From Stichopus chloronotus (lineage: Eukaryota > Echinodermata > Holothuroidea > Aspidochirotida > Stichopodidae): a DNA stretch of 64,000 bases. The notes beneath the pieces were generated by a model that saw nothing but the letters and a program-made list of their open reading frames with translations, did not search any database and was not told the DNA's origin. Positions within the stretch are counted from its first letter, which is position 1, and each line of letters begins with the position of its first letter. The DNA is taken from assembly GCA_021234535.1 (NCBI GenBank), contig CM037842.1:25667106-25731105 (forward strand). The letters run 5' to 3'. Shown here piece after piece: positions 61,501 to 63,599 of this stretch. A program made the translations under genes and the position numbers.

Positions 61501-63072
61501 CAAAACCCATTAAAACTTGGGTTCAGAGCTTTCAAATGCTCATTCTTCAATAAATATTGTGGAAACTTGGACACAATAGTCATTGGACATGAAAGTAATT
61601 TCTAAATCAAGGTCAAAGGCCATTTGGGGGTTGTTATAGCAAATAAAAAGCCTCAAAATGTATCTGTTCCCATGTCAGATTCTTGCACGATATTGAAAGG
61701 TGGTGACAATGCTCCATAGATAACTTTGATATTTTGAAATAATAAAAAAGTAGCAATTTTCCCTCTCCACTGGGGACAGTTTATGACAAAATGTGCCAGC
61801 GGTAGCTCATTTACCACGAATCTGTCAAGGAGAAATGATTATACCTGATTTGGGATAATTTTGCAAAAATGTTGTGTAAAGTGTGTATGTCAAAACTTCA
61901 TACACTCCTTTTCTTGAAAACTTTACAGTGTAACCACGGAGCTGTCACTCCATTCTGTCAACACAGCATCTCTCAAATATTTCTATCATACAATGCCACG
62001 AATCATAATTCAGTAATGTCCCAGTAGGTCAGATACTGGCTAAGGGTACATGTTGAGTCTATCTGCAGACACATTAAAGGGGCATCTTTGATTTGCTTAT
62101 ACATAATTTTTTTTCATTCGTAATCTCACAGCTAGTATAAACTATAGAGAAAATAAAGAAGAAAAAAAATCAGTGTTCAAAATTACTGGATGTGAAACTT
62201 TACTGTTGATGCTTATTATAACCGTTATAATGTTTTAGCTCCCTTCAAAATTATCATAAATTTATCACTAAATTTGATCTTTTGGACCATTGGTGCTCTA
62301 GTTATGCTACTGTTAATTAAAATCAATTCCATGTAATATATCATAGCAACTACAAAATAAAGATTGTTTAAGCCCTGTTTTTGCACAGATGAATATACAC
62401 ATACATTCTCAGTTGGTCTGTCTGATTTCAAGTAATAGTGATTGACTGCTATGCTATCCTTTCCTGGAGAGTCTGAATTTTGTAAGGCCAATGAAACTGT
62501 TGAGACACTTTTCATATTCTAATAGCTGGCAGTTGAGTGCATAGTTTTTTTTTTCAGGTTTTATGATATGTGATCTTTTCCCCTACTCTTCCCTGAAACA
62601 CTGACAAAGAACAAAGATAGATGACCAGGTGATTTACAAGTACAATTCATATTCCAGCTTTAAGAAAGCCTTAAATTATCCTTACAGTATGCCTAAAAAT
62701 TTGTCTTTGGCGTCATGAAAACCAATGTTGCCATTATTGTGGCAGTGTTTTCTCTGTCAAATACAGGGAGGACAGTTGAACTTAACCAGCCGTTCAAGAT
62801 CAGATTTTTACTCAGTGGTGTATGTGAGTACAGATTATGTTTTCCATTTGAATTGACATGTTTTCATATTTTCTGTGTTTTCAGATAGCGGTTTGTGCGC
62901 AGGAACATCATACACTTTCACAGTAGCAGGCACAAAGGGAAATATTGTGGGGCCAAAGTCAGTTTACGTATCCAGGCGCACCACAGGGAATCCATACCAC
63001 CCCCCGACAAACCTCAATGGAACAGCCTTATCTACATCCACAGTTAGCCTAACGTGGGCCCCACCACCACAC
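16301..63072 (+). CDS. SORL1: Sortilin-related receptor (SORL1/LR11-like), partial, 21 exons
   Basis: Type I membrane sorting receptor that moves cargo between Golgi, endosomes and the cell surface (family knowledge). Seen here: 21 exons with consensus AG/GT borders and compatible phases, totalling 5289 nt (1763 codons, no stop). Approximate residues of the partial protein: VPS10 propeller 1-520 with Asp-box motifs such as [24 protein letters not shown] and SLNEGQTW; 10CC 520-653 with exactly ten cysteines; YWTD propeller 654-905; EGF-like 920-985; ten LDLR class A repeats 988-1436; FN3 domains from 1437. The combination of VPS10, YWTD, class A and FN3 is unique to SORL1. Signal peptide, propeptide, the remaining FN3 domains, membrane segment and tail are outside the recognised region. 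Vertebrate SORL1 has eleven class A repeats; I find ten. Confidence 0.96.
16590..17560 (+). repeat. Hairpin-headed dispersed repeat, long copy
   Basis: It starts just after the first VPS10 exon. Hairpin GGTTCCT…AGGAACC at 16597-16621, then GTGTGTCTGTGACACTTGCT, a GGTATGTAG block, AGGTCAGAGGTCATCTGG and AATATCTCAAGTTACCAAG. From 16990 it continues into another module, repeated about three times, with GTGTTCAAGAT and CCATTTTATGAAATCATGCA. A second, hairpin-like head (TTAGCTCAACTCACGG) lies near 17380. Confidence 0.75.
18011..18974. mobile_element. Non-autonomous hAT-type DNA transposon, complete
   Basis: 964 bp bounded by perfect 16-bp terminal inverted repeats: CAGTGGCATAACCAGA on the left and its exact complement on the right. 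The element is flanked by an identical 8-bp direct repeat, CCCTGCAC (18003-18010 and 18975-18982). Eight-bp target duplications and CAGTGG ends are typical of hAT elements. No transposase coding is visible, only short open frames. It lies in the intron after the first VPS10 exon. The intact ends and duplication suggest a fairly young insertion. Confidence 0.88.
20493..20654 (+). CDS. SORL1: SORL1 exon b: VPS10 domain
   Basis: 54 codons, phase 0 to 0. AG at 20491-20492, donor GTGAGA at 20655. It begins [15 protein letters not shown], continuing the family pattern directly after the preceding exon with no residues missing. It contains the second Asp-box-like blade (TFDVGRSF). The open frame continues 30 nt past the donor but with no family resemblance there. 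Confidence 0.93.
21701..21861. mobile_element. Small AT-rich hAT-like MITE (GATTTAAATCA repeat)
   Basis: 161 bp. Left end CAGTGTTGTTTGATTTAAAT; the right end, read in reverse, is CAGGGTTGTTGAGTTTT. The interior is a string of GATTTAAATCA/TTAAAATCA palindromic motifs. Flanks are GGTTGCCT on the left and GGTTGCAC on the right, an 8-bp target duplication with two changes. It may sit inside an older hAT relic (about 21208-21875), whose left end CCTGGGGGGTCAACCTG resembles hAT termini. Confidence 0.6.
22662..23009 (+). mobile_element. TTAAAGCTGG-family MITE
   Basis: About 348 bp with ends TTAAAGCTGGACTTTGAGTTG and CAACTCATATTCTAGCTTTAA. It shares the AAAGATCACCTGTCACAAAA and TCATCTTCCGGATATTTAAA blocks with the 14709 copy. 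The roughly 100 bp immediately upstream (22559-22661) are also shared, in reverse orientation, with the sequence following the 29338 copy, so the mobile unit may be larger than the inverted-repeat core. Confidence 0.75.
24402..24606. repeat. Foldback repeat with perfect 36-bp inverted arms
   Basis: Left arm 24402-24437 and right arm 24531-24566 are exact reverse complements. The 93-bp loop holds an exact tandem duplication of 33 bp (24464-24496 and 24497-24529). The right arm ends AAGGGGTAAGT and runs into the family's conserved tail ATAGTCACTCATGAATACCC, then CCACACCAGTGAGTTGTGGG. Partial copies occur at 9130-9290, 9720-9872 and 12385-12535. Confidence 0.88.
25251..25318 (+). CDS. SORL1: SORL1 exon c: VPS10 domain, short exon
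   Basis: 68 nt, phase 0 in and phase 2 out; the split codon encodes Trp. Acceptor TTTCCATTTCAG ends at 25250, donor GTAAGT at 25319. It encodes [15 protein letters not shown] and a segment ending KSFFW. The Asp box SENFGASW is the clearest of the early blades. Too short to stand out as an ORF; found by joining the flanking exons and checking phase. Confidence 0.92.
25319..26704 (+). other. 1.4-kb intron, nothing further seen
   Basis: Between VPS10 exons c and d. No repeat or gene recognised. A G/C-richer stretch just before 26700 is the polypyrimidine region of the next acceptor. Confidence 0.6.
26705..26978 (+). CDS. SORL1: SORL1 exon d: VPS10 domain
   Basis: 274 nt, phase 2 to 0. AG at 26703-26704, donor GTGAGA at 26979. 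After the shared Trp it reads [20 protein letters not shown] and ends HFPTELVTK. It carries the family's D-K-P-x-T-x-Y-x-E-R pattern. The upstream polypyrimidine run (CTCCCTTTCCCTCTGCATTTTCAG) is a strong acceptor. The open frame to 27179 past the donor is intronic. Confidence 0.94.
27436..28002 (+). CDS. SORL1: SORL1 exon e: central VPS10 domain
   Basis: 189 codons, phase 0 to 0, the longest uninterrupted stretch of propeller. AG at 27434-27435, donor GTGAAT at 28003. It encodes [18 protein letters not shown], the Asp boxes TFDKGGEW and SRTAGASW, and the cysteine pair HCNGSC between blades. A GTAGGC at 27838 could act as a donor, but the frame beyond it still matches the family ([17 protein letters not shown]), so this is kept as one exon. 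Vertebrate SORL1 divides this region among several exons. Confidence 0.95.
28576..29236 (+). CDS. SORL1: SORL1 exon f: end of VPS10 propeller and 10CC module
   Basis: 661 nt, phase 0 to 1. AG at 28574-28575, donor GTGAGT at 29237. It opens [16 protein letters not shown] and carries the Asp box SLNEGQTW and the signature [17 protein letters not shown]. The C-terminal third, from [13 protein letters not shown] to VPCPIA, contains exactly ten cysteines, as expected for the 10CC module that closes the VPS10 fold and helps ligand binding. NNTNYE and ENCTC are possible N-glycosylation sites. Confidence 0.96.
29338..29711 (-). mobile_element. TTAAAGCTGG-family MITE, minus orientation
   Basis: Reverse-orientation copy. 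It starts TTAAAGCTGGAATATAAG and ends CAACTTTAAA, with the internal blocks TTTTGTGATAGGTCATCTTTTCCC and CCCTGAAACACTGA complementary to the plus copies. The following 29711-29854 repeats the flank found beside the 22662 copy (CACATGTG, GCTAGGTTTGGGT) and ends in another copy of the terminus (TTCCAGCTTTAAA). Confidence 0.72.
29880..30190. repeat. Inverted cluster of GACAATTCCC-type short repeats
   Basis: On the left, GACAATTTCC, GACATTTTCC, GACAAATTTTCCCC, GACAATATCCCC and GACAATTCCC are spaced roughly every 18-22 bp. After a spacer with TTAACTTAACGCTAACGC, the right side has the reverse motif: GGGAATTGTC, GTGAATTGTCC, GAGATTGTCC, GAGAATTG. The whole forms a degenerate foldback of about 310 bp. 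Confidence 0.65.
31385..31557 (+). CDS. SORL1: SORL1 exon g: start of YWTD propeller
   Basis: 173 nt, phase 1 to 0. AG at 31383-31384, donor GTATTA at 31558. With the carried base it reads [17 protein letters not shown] and ends [12 protein letters not shown]. This is the first blade of the LDLR class B propeller, with YFSD in the YWTD position. The upstream open frame starting at 31339 is intronic. Confidence 0.93.
32012..32388 (+). mobile_element. TTAAAGCTGG-family MITE
   Basis: About 377 bp in the intron between the two main YWTD exons. Left end TTAAAGTCAGAATATGAGTTG, right end CTCAACTGGCATTCCAGCTTTAA. Internal blocks AAAGATCACCTGTCACAAAA, TTAGCCCTACAAAATTCAGG and AATCAAACAGACCAATGGGA match the other copies. 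Open frames of 87 and 123 codons run through it but are not conserved between copies. Confidence 0.75.
32656..33138 (+). CDS. SORL1: SORL1 exon h: YWTD propeller blades
   Basis: 161 codons, phase 0 to 0. AG at 32654-32655, donor GTATTG at 33139. Three canonical class B motifs are visible: [13 protein letters not shown] and [12 protein letters not shown], with the expected PRGLALDP and WPNGVTID turns. It ends [11 protein letters not shown], which in the family leads directly into the final YW(D/T)D blade. The propeller governs pH-dependent ligand release in LDLR relatives (family knowledge). Confidence 0.96.
33330..33560 (+). repeat. AGGTCA-family dispersed repeat copy
   Basis: Contains CACCAGAGGTCAAAAGG, ACACAATATCTCCAGAATGA, CATATCGAGTAGATGATCCC and GGTGAAAGGTCATTTGTGGTC. 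Located in the intron after the main YWTD exon; half-sites are partly mutated. Confidence 0.65.
34680..35060 (+). repeat. AGGTCA-family dispersed repeat copy with 3' terminus
   Basis: GTAGGTCAAAGGTTGTTTGG, GTAGGTGATCCCTATTG and ATCTCAAGTAGGATAACT, ending in the family's apparent 3' terminus GGCAAGGAATCACTACGCC and TTTTGGCTTTCTAGTT. The same terminus appears at 37800, 41973 and 54898. Confidence 0.65.
35646..35678 (+). promoter_or_regulatory. Putative nuclear-receptor site cluster (DR1-DR4-DR4)
   Basis: AGGTCA at 35646, 35653, 35663 and 35673, giving a perfect DR1 (AGGTCAAAGGTCA) and two DR4 spacings (TCTG, CCAG). DR1 is the consensus for HNF4, COUP-TF and RXR partners; DR4 is used by thyroid-receptor and LXR-type dimers (family knowledge). 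Binding or activity is inference only. Confidence 0.4.
35791..35823 (+). promoter_or_regulatory. Putative nuclear-receptor site cluster, second unit
   Basis: Same DR1-DR4-DR4 arrangement, with half-sites at 35791, 35798, 35808 and 35818 and identical spacers. A third unit near 35935 keeps DR1 (with a G spacer) and has 3- and 4-bp spacings; a fourth near 36214 keeps DR1 plus one DR4. Confidence 0.4.
36840..39575 (+). other. Rest of the 6.4-kb intron
   Basis: Contains a solo family terminus near 37800 (GGCAAGGAATCACTATGC), the decayed repeat copy at 38290 and a weak relative of the foldback arms near 39285-39330 (CACTCACCTGTCACATCACA). The remainder is AT-rich with no ORF of interest. Confidence 0.55.
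38290..38780 (+). repeat. AGGTCA-family dispersed repeat copy, decayed
   Basis: Recognisable by ACACAATATCTTCAAGTAAG, the GTCATACTTCAAATGTAGAT block, GGGGTCAAGTTCATCTGAG and a terminus-like GAAACCACAATGCATTTTGG. Half-sites are mostly lost. Confidence 0.5.
39576..40029 (+). CDS. SORL1: SORL1 exon i: last YWTD blade, EGF-like segment, class A repeat 1
   Basis: 454 nt, phase 0 to 1. AG at 39574-39575, donor GTAAGT at 40030. It starts [19 protein letters not shown], the final propeller blade, and passes through MDLKIFHN into a cysteine-rich EGF-like part ([28 protein letters not shown]). The last 36 or so residues form the first LDLR class A repeat, CAPDQVGC through DGSDERDC, with the acidic calcium site intact. 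It lies 6.4 kb downstream of the previous exon, across the tandem-repeat intron. Confidence 0.96.
40480..40820 (+). repeat. Hairpin-headed dispersed repeat copy
   Basis: Hairpin GATTCC…GGAATC at 40487-40512, a (TG)n tract at 40530-40560, then TCTCAAGAAGGGTAACTCTG and CATATTGAGTAGATGATCCC. The stem differs from the 16597 and 50355 copies on both sides in a way that keeps pairing. Confidence 0.7.
41180..41760 (+). pseudogene. LTR-retrotransposon gag-like fragment (BEL/Pao-like)
   Basis: Three overlapping open segments in two frames (about 41245-41337, 41314-41572, 41543-41755) make one broken gag-like product: an N-terminal part, a helical Glu/Lys-rich middle ([15 protein letters not shown]) and a part carrying [17 protein letters not shown], which resembles the DUF1759/gag region of BEL/Pao elements. 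The preceding TGGTAGCAGAACAAGG looks like a primer-binding site just after an LTR. No pol region follows; repeat sequence of another family starts at about 41760. Confidence 0.6.
41770..42020 (+). repeat. AGGTCA-family repeat copy, 3' part
   Basis: GGTAGGTGATCCCTATTGCT, TTTAGGTCACC and the terminus GCAAGGAATCACAAAGCC then TTTTGGCTTTCTGGTTA. It directly follows the gag-like fragment, so one element may have inserted into the other. Confidence 0.6.
42330..42650 (+). repeat. AGGTCA-family repeat copy, decayed
   Basis: AACACGATATGTCAAACATGG, GGTGACCCTTATTCC and GATCAGTAGGTCAAAGGG, then GGATGTCAAAGGTTGTCTG and AGCAGAGGTCAGAG. The order of blocks matches the array units at 35.4-36.6 kb. Confidence 0.55.
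43160..43810 (+). CDS. SORL1: SORL1 exon j: five LDLR class A repeats
   Basis: 651 nt, phase 1 at both ends, so its removal would keep frame. Acceptor at 43158-43159 after a T-run, donor GTAAGC at 43811. Five complete six-cysteine repeats begin [32 protein letters not shown] and CSQFEFVC, each closing with an acidic calcium site such as [16 protein letters not shown] or DGSDEYDC. Thr/Ser/Pro-rich linkers ([23 protein letters not shown]) separate repeats 2/3 and 4/5 and could be O-glycosylated. Vertebrate class A repeats are usually encoded one or two per exon, so five in one exon points to intron loss. Confidence 0.97.
44179..44226. repeat. Perfect 16-bp inverted repeat (hairpin)
   Basis: CCATATTTCTATGGCT (44179-44194) and AGCCATAGAAATATGG (44211-44226) are exact reverse complements with a 16-base loop. 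TTAGAGCC…GGCTCTAA words nearby give further partial pairing. Confidence 0.85.
44828..45200 (+). mobile_element. Possible hAT left-end relic
   Basis: CATAGTGGCATACTCAGGATTTT followed by a G-rich run (GGGGTGAGGGGCGGG) resembles the left terminus of hAT elements (CAGTGGC…). I found no matching right end or target duplication, so this is tentative. Confidence 0.3.
46188..46475 (+). CDS. SORL1: SORL1 exon k: two LDLR class A repeats
   Basis: 288 nt, phase 1 to 1. AG at 46186-46187, donor GTAATG at 46476. The first repeat, [18 protein letters not shown] through DGSDEEGC, is canonical. The second, CPPFKEPC through GGSDEQSC, has a longer spacing between its second and third cysteines ([10 protein letters not shown]) and Gly-Gly ahead of SDE, so its calcium cage may be altered. 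A short Pro/Thr linker ([10 protein letters not shown]) separates them. Confidence 0.95.
47275..47835. mobile_element. MITE with TTAAAGGTC inverted ends
   Basis: 561 bp. The left end TTAAAGGTCTGGTGA and the reverse complement of the right end, TTAAAGGTCGGGTGA, differ at one of 15 positions. No transposase ORF. Like the TTAAAGCTGG family it ends in TTAA; target could be TA or TTAA, and I cannot separate target duplication from terminus. Confidence 0.6.
48769..48950 (+). repeat. 23-bp minisatellite, eight units
   Basis: Eight units in exact 23-bp register, consensus GTTGCTAGGCATGTGGTAGT plus CAT. Divergence is modest and spread evenly. Located in the intron between the 46188 and 50061 exons. 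Confidence 0.9.
49020..49830 (+). repeat. Degenerate tandem repeat rich in CAGCAGTATGTAGCTGTAGAC
   Basis: Words such as AGCAGTATG, GTAGCTGTAGAC and TTGATTACAGCAGT recur every 35-40 bp, with many changes and gaps. It looks like an old minisatellite. The 111-codon open frame at 49191-49526 is inside it and is not a gene candidate. Confidence 0.7.
50061..50207 (+). CDS. SORL1: SORL1 exon l: one LDLR class A repeat
   Basis: 147 nt, phase 1 to 1. A T-rich tract and CAG end at 50060; donor GTAAGA at 50208. It encodes an N-terminal linker [12 protein letters not shown] followed by [20 protein letters not shown] and closes DGSDESNC. It shares the shape and phase of the next exon (Thr/Pro linker plus one repeat), consistent with exon duplication. 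In the main alternative frame the stretch is open but shows no cysteine pattern. Confidence 0.94.
50345..51330 (+). repeat. Hairpin-headed dispersed repeat, long copy
   Basis: Hairpin GGTTCCTT…AAGGAACC at 50355-50379, then GTGTGTGTGTTTATCTGTGA, GGAGGTCAAAGGTCATCTAG and ATATCTCAAGTTATAAAG. The GTGTTCAAGATG…CCATTTTATGAATCATGC module follows, as at 16990. Near 51234 are AGGTCAATGGTCAACTGAGG and CAGAGGTCAAATC. Closest relative in the window is the 16590 copy. Confidence 0.75.
51816..51968 (+). CDS. SORL1: SORL1 exon m: last LDLR class A repeat
   Basis: 153 nt, phase 1 to 1. AG at 51814-51815. The donor chosen is GTGAGT at 51969; an alternative GTCGTG three bases upstream is weaker and would also keep phase. 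It encodes the linker [13 protein letters not shown], then [19 protein letters not shown], closing DGSDEMENC. The spacing CRMFFQC without a Gly is less typical than in the other repeats. A 27-bp minisatellite begins almost directly after the donor. Confidence 0.92.
51990..52615 (+). repeat. 27-bp minisatellite behind the last class A exon
   Basis: About 20 units with the pattern TGTGTAGCCACCATATTTCTC plus TCCCAC. Units between 52160 and 52480 are nearly identical and in exact 27-bp register; those at both ends are degenerate. Because 27 is a multiple of three, both strands show long open frames of repeated peptides (for example VGEKYGGYT on the minus strand), which are not genes. It starts within about 25 bp of the exon's donor. 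Confidence 0.92.
53076..53190 (+). CDS. SORL1: SORL1 exon n: first FN3 domain, N-terminal half
   Basis: 115 nt, phase 1 to 2. AG at 53074-53075 after a T-rich tract, donor GTAAAT at 53191. It encodes [18 protein letters not shown] and ends YYFNLYQR. The pattern matches strands A-C of a fibronectin type III domain, with the conserved Trp read as VYWSVES. The next exon completes the domain. Confidence 0.88.
53370..53660 (+). repeat. AGGTCA-family repeat copy
   Basis: CATACTGAGTAGATGCTCC, GTAGAGGTCATTTGAGGTCA, CCAGAGGTCAAATCG and ACACAATGTCTGAAGAAGG. The pair around 53474-53490 keeps a DR4 spacing. The decayed LINE starts just downstream. Confidence 0.6.
53700..54840 (+). pseudogene. Decayed non-LTR retrotransposon, reverse transcriptase region
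   Basis: Broken by stops and frameshifts. Recognisable pieces in order: an endonuclease/RT linker ending [11 protein letters not shown] near 53930, the pre-RT block [20 protein letters not shown] near 54200, the RT block [18 protein letters not shown] at 54273, [19 protein letters not shown] near 54400, a degraded [12 protein letters not shown] near 54690 and a remnant GYADE in place of YADD near 54760. Block order and wording fit CR1/L2-like or Jockey-like LINEs. Inserted in the FN3-1 intron in the gene's orientation; no function expected. Confidence 0.82.
54845..54940 (+). repeat. AGGTCA-family repeat, 3' terminus only
   Basis: TGATCTCATACTTGTCATG, TTTGTTATAATATAGCCATA and GGCAAGGAATCATTAAGC then TTTTGGCTTTTCTGG. 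It joins directly to the 3' end of the decayed LINE. Confidence 0.6.
55562..55746 (+). CDS. SORL1: SORL1 exon o: first FN3 domain, C-terminal half
   Basis: 185 nt, phase 2 to 1. AG at 55560-55561, donor GTAAGT at 55747. After the split Arg codon it reads [16 protein letters not shown] and contains the FN3 signature [15 protein letters not shown] (strand E, turn, strand F). It completes the domain begun 2.4 kb upstream, across an intron that carries a decayed LINE. Confidence 0.9.
55981..56850 (+). repeat. GAT-rich microsatellite tract with 174-bp exact duplication
   Basis: Nearly 0.9 kb of GATGAT/GATGGT/AATGAT sequence, including a pure (GAT)n core around 56225-56290. Two adjacent units, 56301-56474 and 56475-56648, appear identical over 174 bp. 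The tract gives open frames of 325 codons (Asp-rich) and 113-140 codons (Met-rich), which reflect triplet composition, not coding. Confidence 0.92.
57042..57166 (+). CDS. SORL1: SORL1 exon p: second FN3 domain, strands A-C
   Basis: 125 nt, phase 1 to 0. AG at 57040-57041, donor GTAAGC at 57167. It reads [18 protein letters not shown] and [10 protein letters not shown], the Pro-rich start and invariant Trp of an FN3 domain, ending VDRYE just before strand C'. NVTW is a potential N-glycosylation site. Confidence 0.92.
57743..57828 (+). repeat. GACC/GAAC tetranucleotide microsatellite
   Basis: GACCGACCGACCGACCGACC followed by GAACCAACGAACGAAC units in a regular 12-bp higher-order pattern. In the intron after the 57042 exon. 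Confidence 0.9.
57985..58095 (+). CDS. SORL1: SORL1 exon q: second FN3 domain, middle
   Basis: 111 nt, phase 0 to 0. A ten-T tract then CAG ends at 57984; donor GTAAGT at 58096. It encodes [18 protein letters not shown] and ends [10 protein letters not shown], the strand E-turn-strand F region in which the usual L-x-P-x-x-x-Y reads LLQNQEYEF. Both neighbouring exons join it in frame. Confidence 0.9.
58420..59200 (+). repeat. Repeat with TAGCTCA hairpin head, microsatellite and tandem modules
   Basis: Head TTATTAGCTCATACCAGCGAG then TTGTATGAGTTATTGTAATGG can fold (AGCTCATAC with GTATGAGTT). A (CT)n/(CTAT)n tract at 58486-58557 follows, then about five degenerate ~120-bp modules with CACAATGTTCC, GGTGTTCA, CCCATGTGGGCC and TCTCCTCCCACAGATTCTC. 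The module matches those at 16990 and 50760. Confidence 0.65.
59203..59400. repeat. TTAAAGGGGCAC-type repeat, copy 1
   Basis: Contains TTTAAAGGTGCCCCTTGAAA at the left, ATTAAAGGGGCACTTTGAG in the middle and GTGCCCCTTAAATG at the right. The stretch CATCTCAAATAT…CTATC…CATGAAT.ATAATT.AG recurs at 61960-62020, with the same ATTAAAGGGGCA block at 62070. Probably a small inverted-repeat element. Confidence 0.45.
59857..59926 (+). CDS. SORL1: SORL1 exon r: second FN3 domain, last strands
   Basis: 70 nt, phase 0 to 1. AG at 59855-59856, donor GTGAGT at 59927. It encodes [18 protein letters not shown], the classical FN3 ending V-x-A-x-N-x-x-G-x-G. Too short to be listed as an ORF, but the motif and phase make it secure. 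Confidence 0.92.
60429..60523 (+). CDS. SORL1: SORL1 exon s: third FN3 domain, strands A-C
   Basis: 95 nt, phase 1 to 0. AG at 60427-60428, donor GTAAGT at 60524. It encodes [18 protein letters not shown] and [12 protein letters not shown]. The pattern P-x-G-L…L-x-W is an FN3 start. Short exon identified by splice phase and motif. Confidence 0.91.
60811..60901 (+). CDS. SORL1: SORL1 exon t: third FN3 domain, middle
   Basis: 91 nt, phase 0 to 1. AG at 60809-60810 after a T-rich tract, donor GTGAGC at 60902. It encodes [18 protein letters not shown] and ends [15 protein letters not shown] is FN3 strand C. The outgoing phase fits both the next secure exon (62885) and a possible cassette exon at 62767. 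Confidence 0.88.
61270..61760 (+). repeat. Repeat of the same tandem-module family
   Basis: CTTGTGCACCATGATCCTTGG, GTCTAGGTCAAAGGTCATTT, TGTATCTCCTCTTAGG, GGACACAATAGTCATTGG and a second GGTCAAAGGCCATTTGGG. One clean DR1 word is present near 61344. A (CTAT)-like tract precedes it near 61170-61225. Confidence 0.55.
61925..62100. repeat. TTAAAGGGGCAC-type repeat, copy 2
   Basis: Diverged copy of the 59203 repeat. Shared blocks are CATCTCTCAAATATTTCTATC, ATCATAATTCAGTAATG and ACATTAAAGGGGCATCTTTGA. No coding content. Confidence 0.4.
62312..62663 (-). mobile_element. TTAAAGCTGG-family MITE, minus orientation, one end decayed
   Basis: Recognised by TTTAAGCCCTGTTTTTGCA, TCTGATTTCAAGTAATAGTG, CCTGGAGAGTCTGAATTTTG and the right terminus CATATTCCAGCTTTAA, all complementary to the plus copies. 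The left terminus is no longer clear. It lies just upstream of the last SORL1 exon in the window. Confidence 0.68.
62767..62823 (+). CDS. Possible 57-nt cassette exon in third FN3 domain
   Basis: Candidate only. An AG at 62765-62766 follows a pyrimidine-rich stretch, and a strong donor GTGAGT starts at 62824. The 57 nt are a multiple of three and open in the phase 1 frame set by the flanking exons, adding 19 residues starting [14 protein letters not shown]. The FN3 domain is complete without it, so it would be an insertion between strands C' and E. It may be chance; RNA data would decide. Confidence 0.3.
62885..63072 (+). CDS. SORL1: SORL1 exon u: end of third FN3, start of fourth FN3
   Basis: 188 nt, phase 1 to 0. 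AG at 62883-62884, donor GTAAGT at 63073. It encodes [18 protein letters not shown] (strands E-F of FN3), then the linker [14 protein letters not shown] and [11 protein letters not shown], the start of a fourth FN3 domain. This is the last exon seen; the frame is open at the donor, so the gene continues past the window. Confidence 0.93.
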
Positions 63073-63599
63073 GTAAGTTGGTTAATGTCGTGCTCTGAGT
63101 TCAGTGACGTCAGAGCCCTGTCCACACAATCATACATTTGTCCATGAACATTGTCTTGGAAATGTTTGACATTGATCACTGCTTCCCGCTCGGACCGTTC
63201 GTCACTGTGCACTCGTGTGAGTAACGTTCACACGCTGTATATGAACGAGTCCGAAATTCGTTAGATTTGTAGTGTCGTAAGTGGTTGATTTTTGATGAAT
63301 ATCCCAGACGTCGAGTAGTACATAAACTTAGGTGATGATTCTGTCACCGTAAATAATGAGCAAATGATAAAAATAGACGGAAAGGTTTTAAATGTCTTAA
63401 ACATTTAGTGGAAGGATTTACCGTTCAGGTAGAAGTTGAACACGGTCATACATGTTGAACGTTGTCCAACGCTGTTGTGAAATCGTCCTGCAATCGTGCA
63501 TTTGTTCATGTCAATTGTTATACATCCGTACGTTGATGTTTTGAACAAAGGTCTGATCATGGCGAAGGGTCTTCACATAGACTGCTCGTTGCTGTATCC

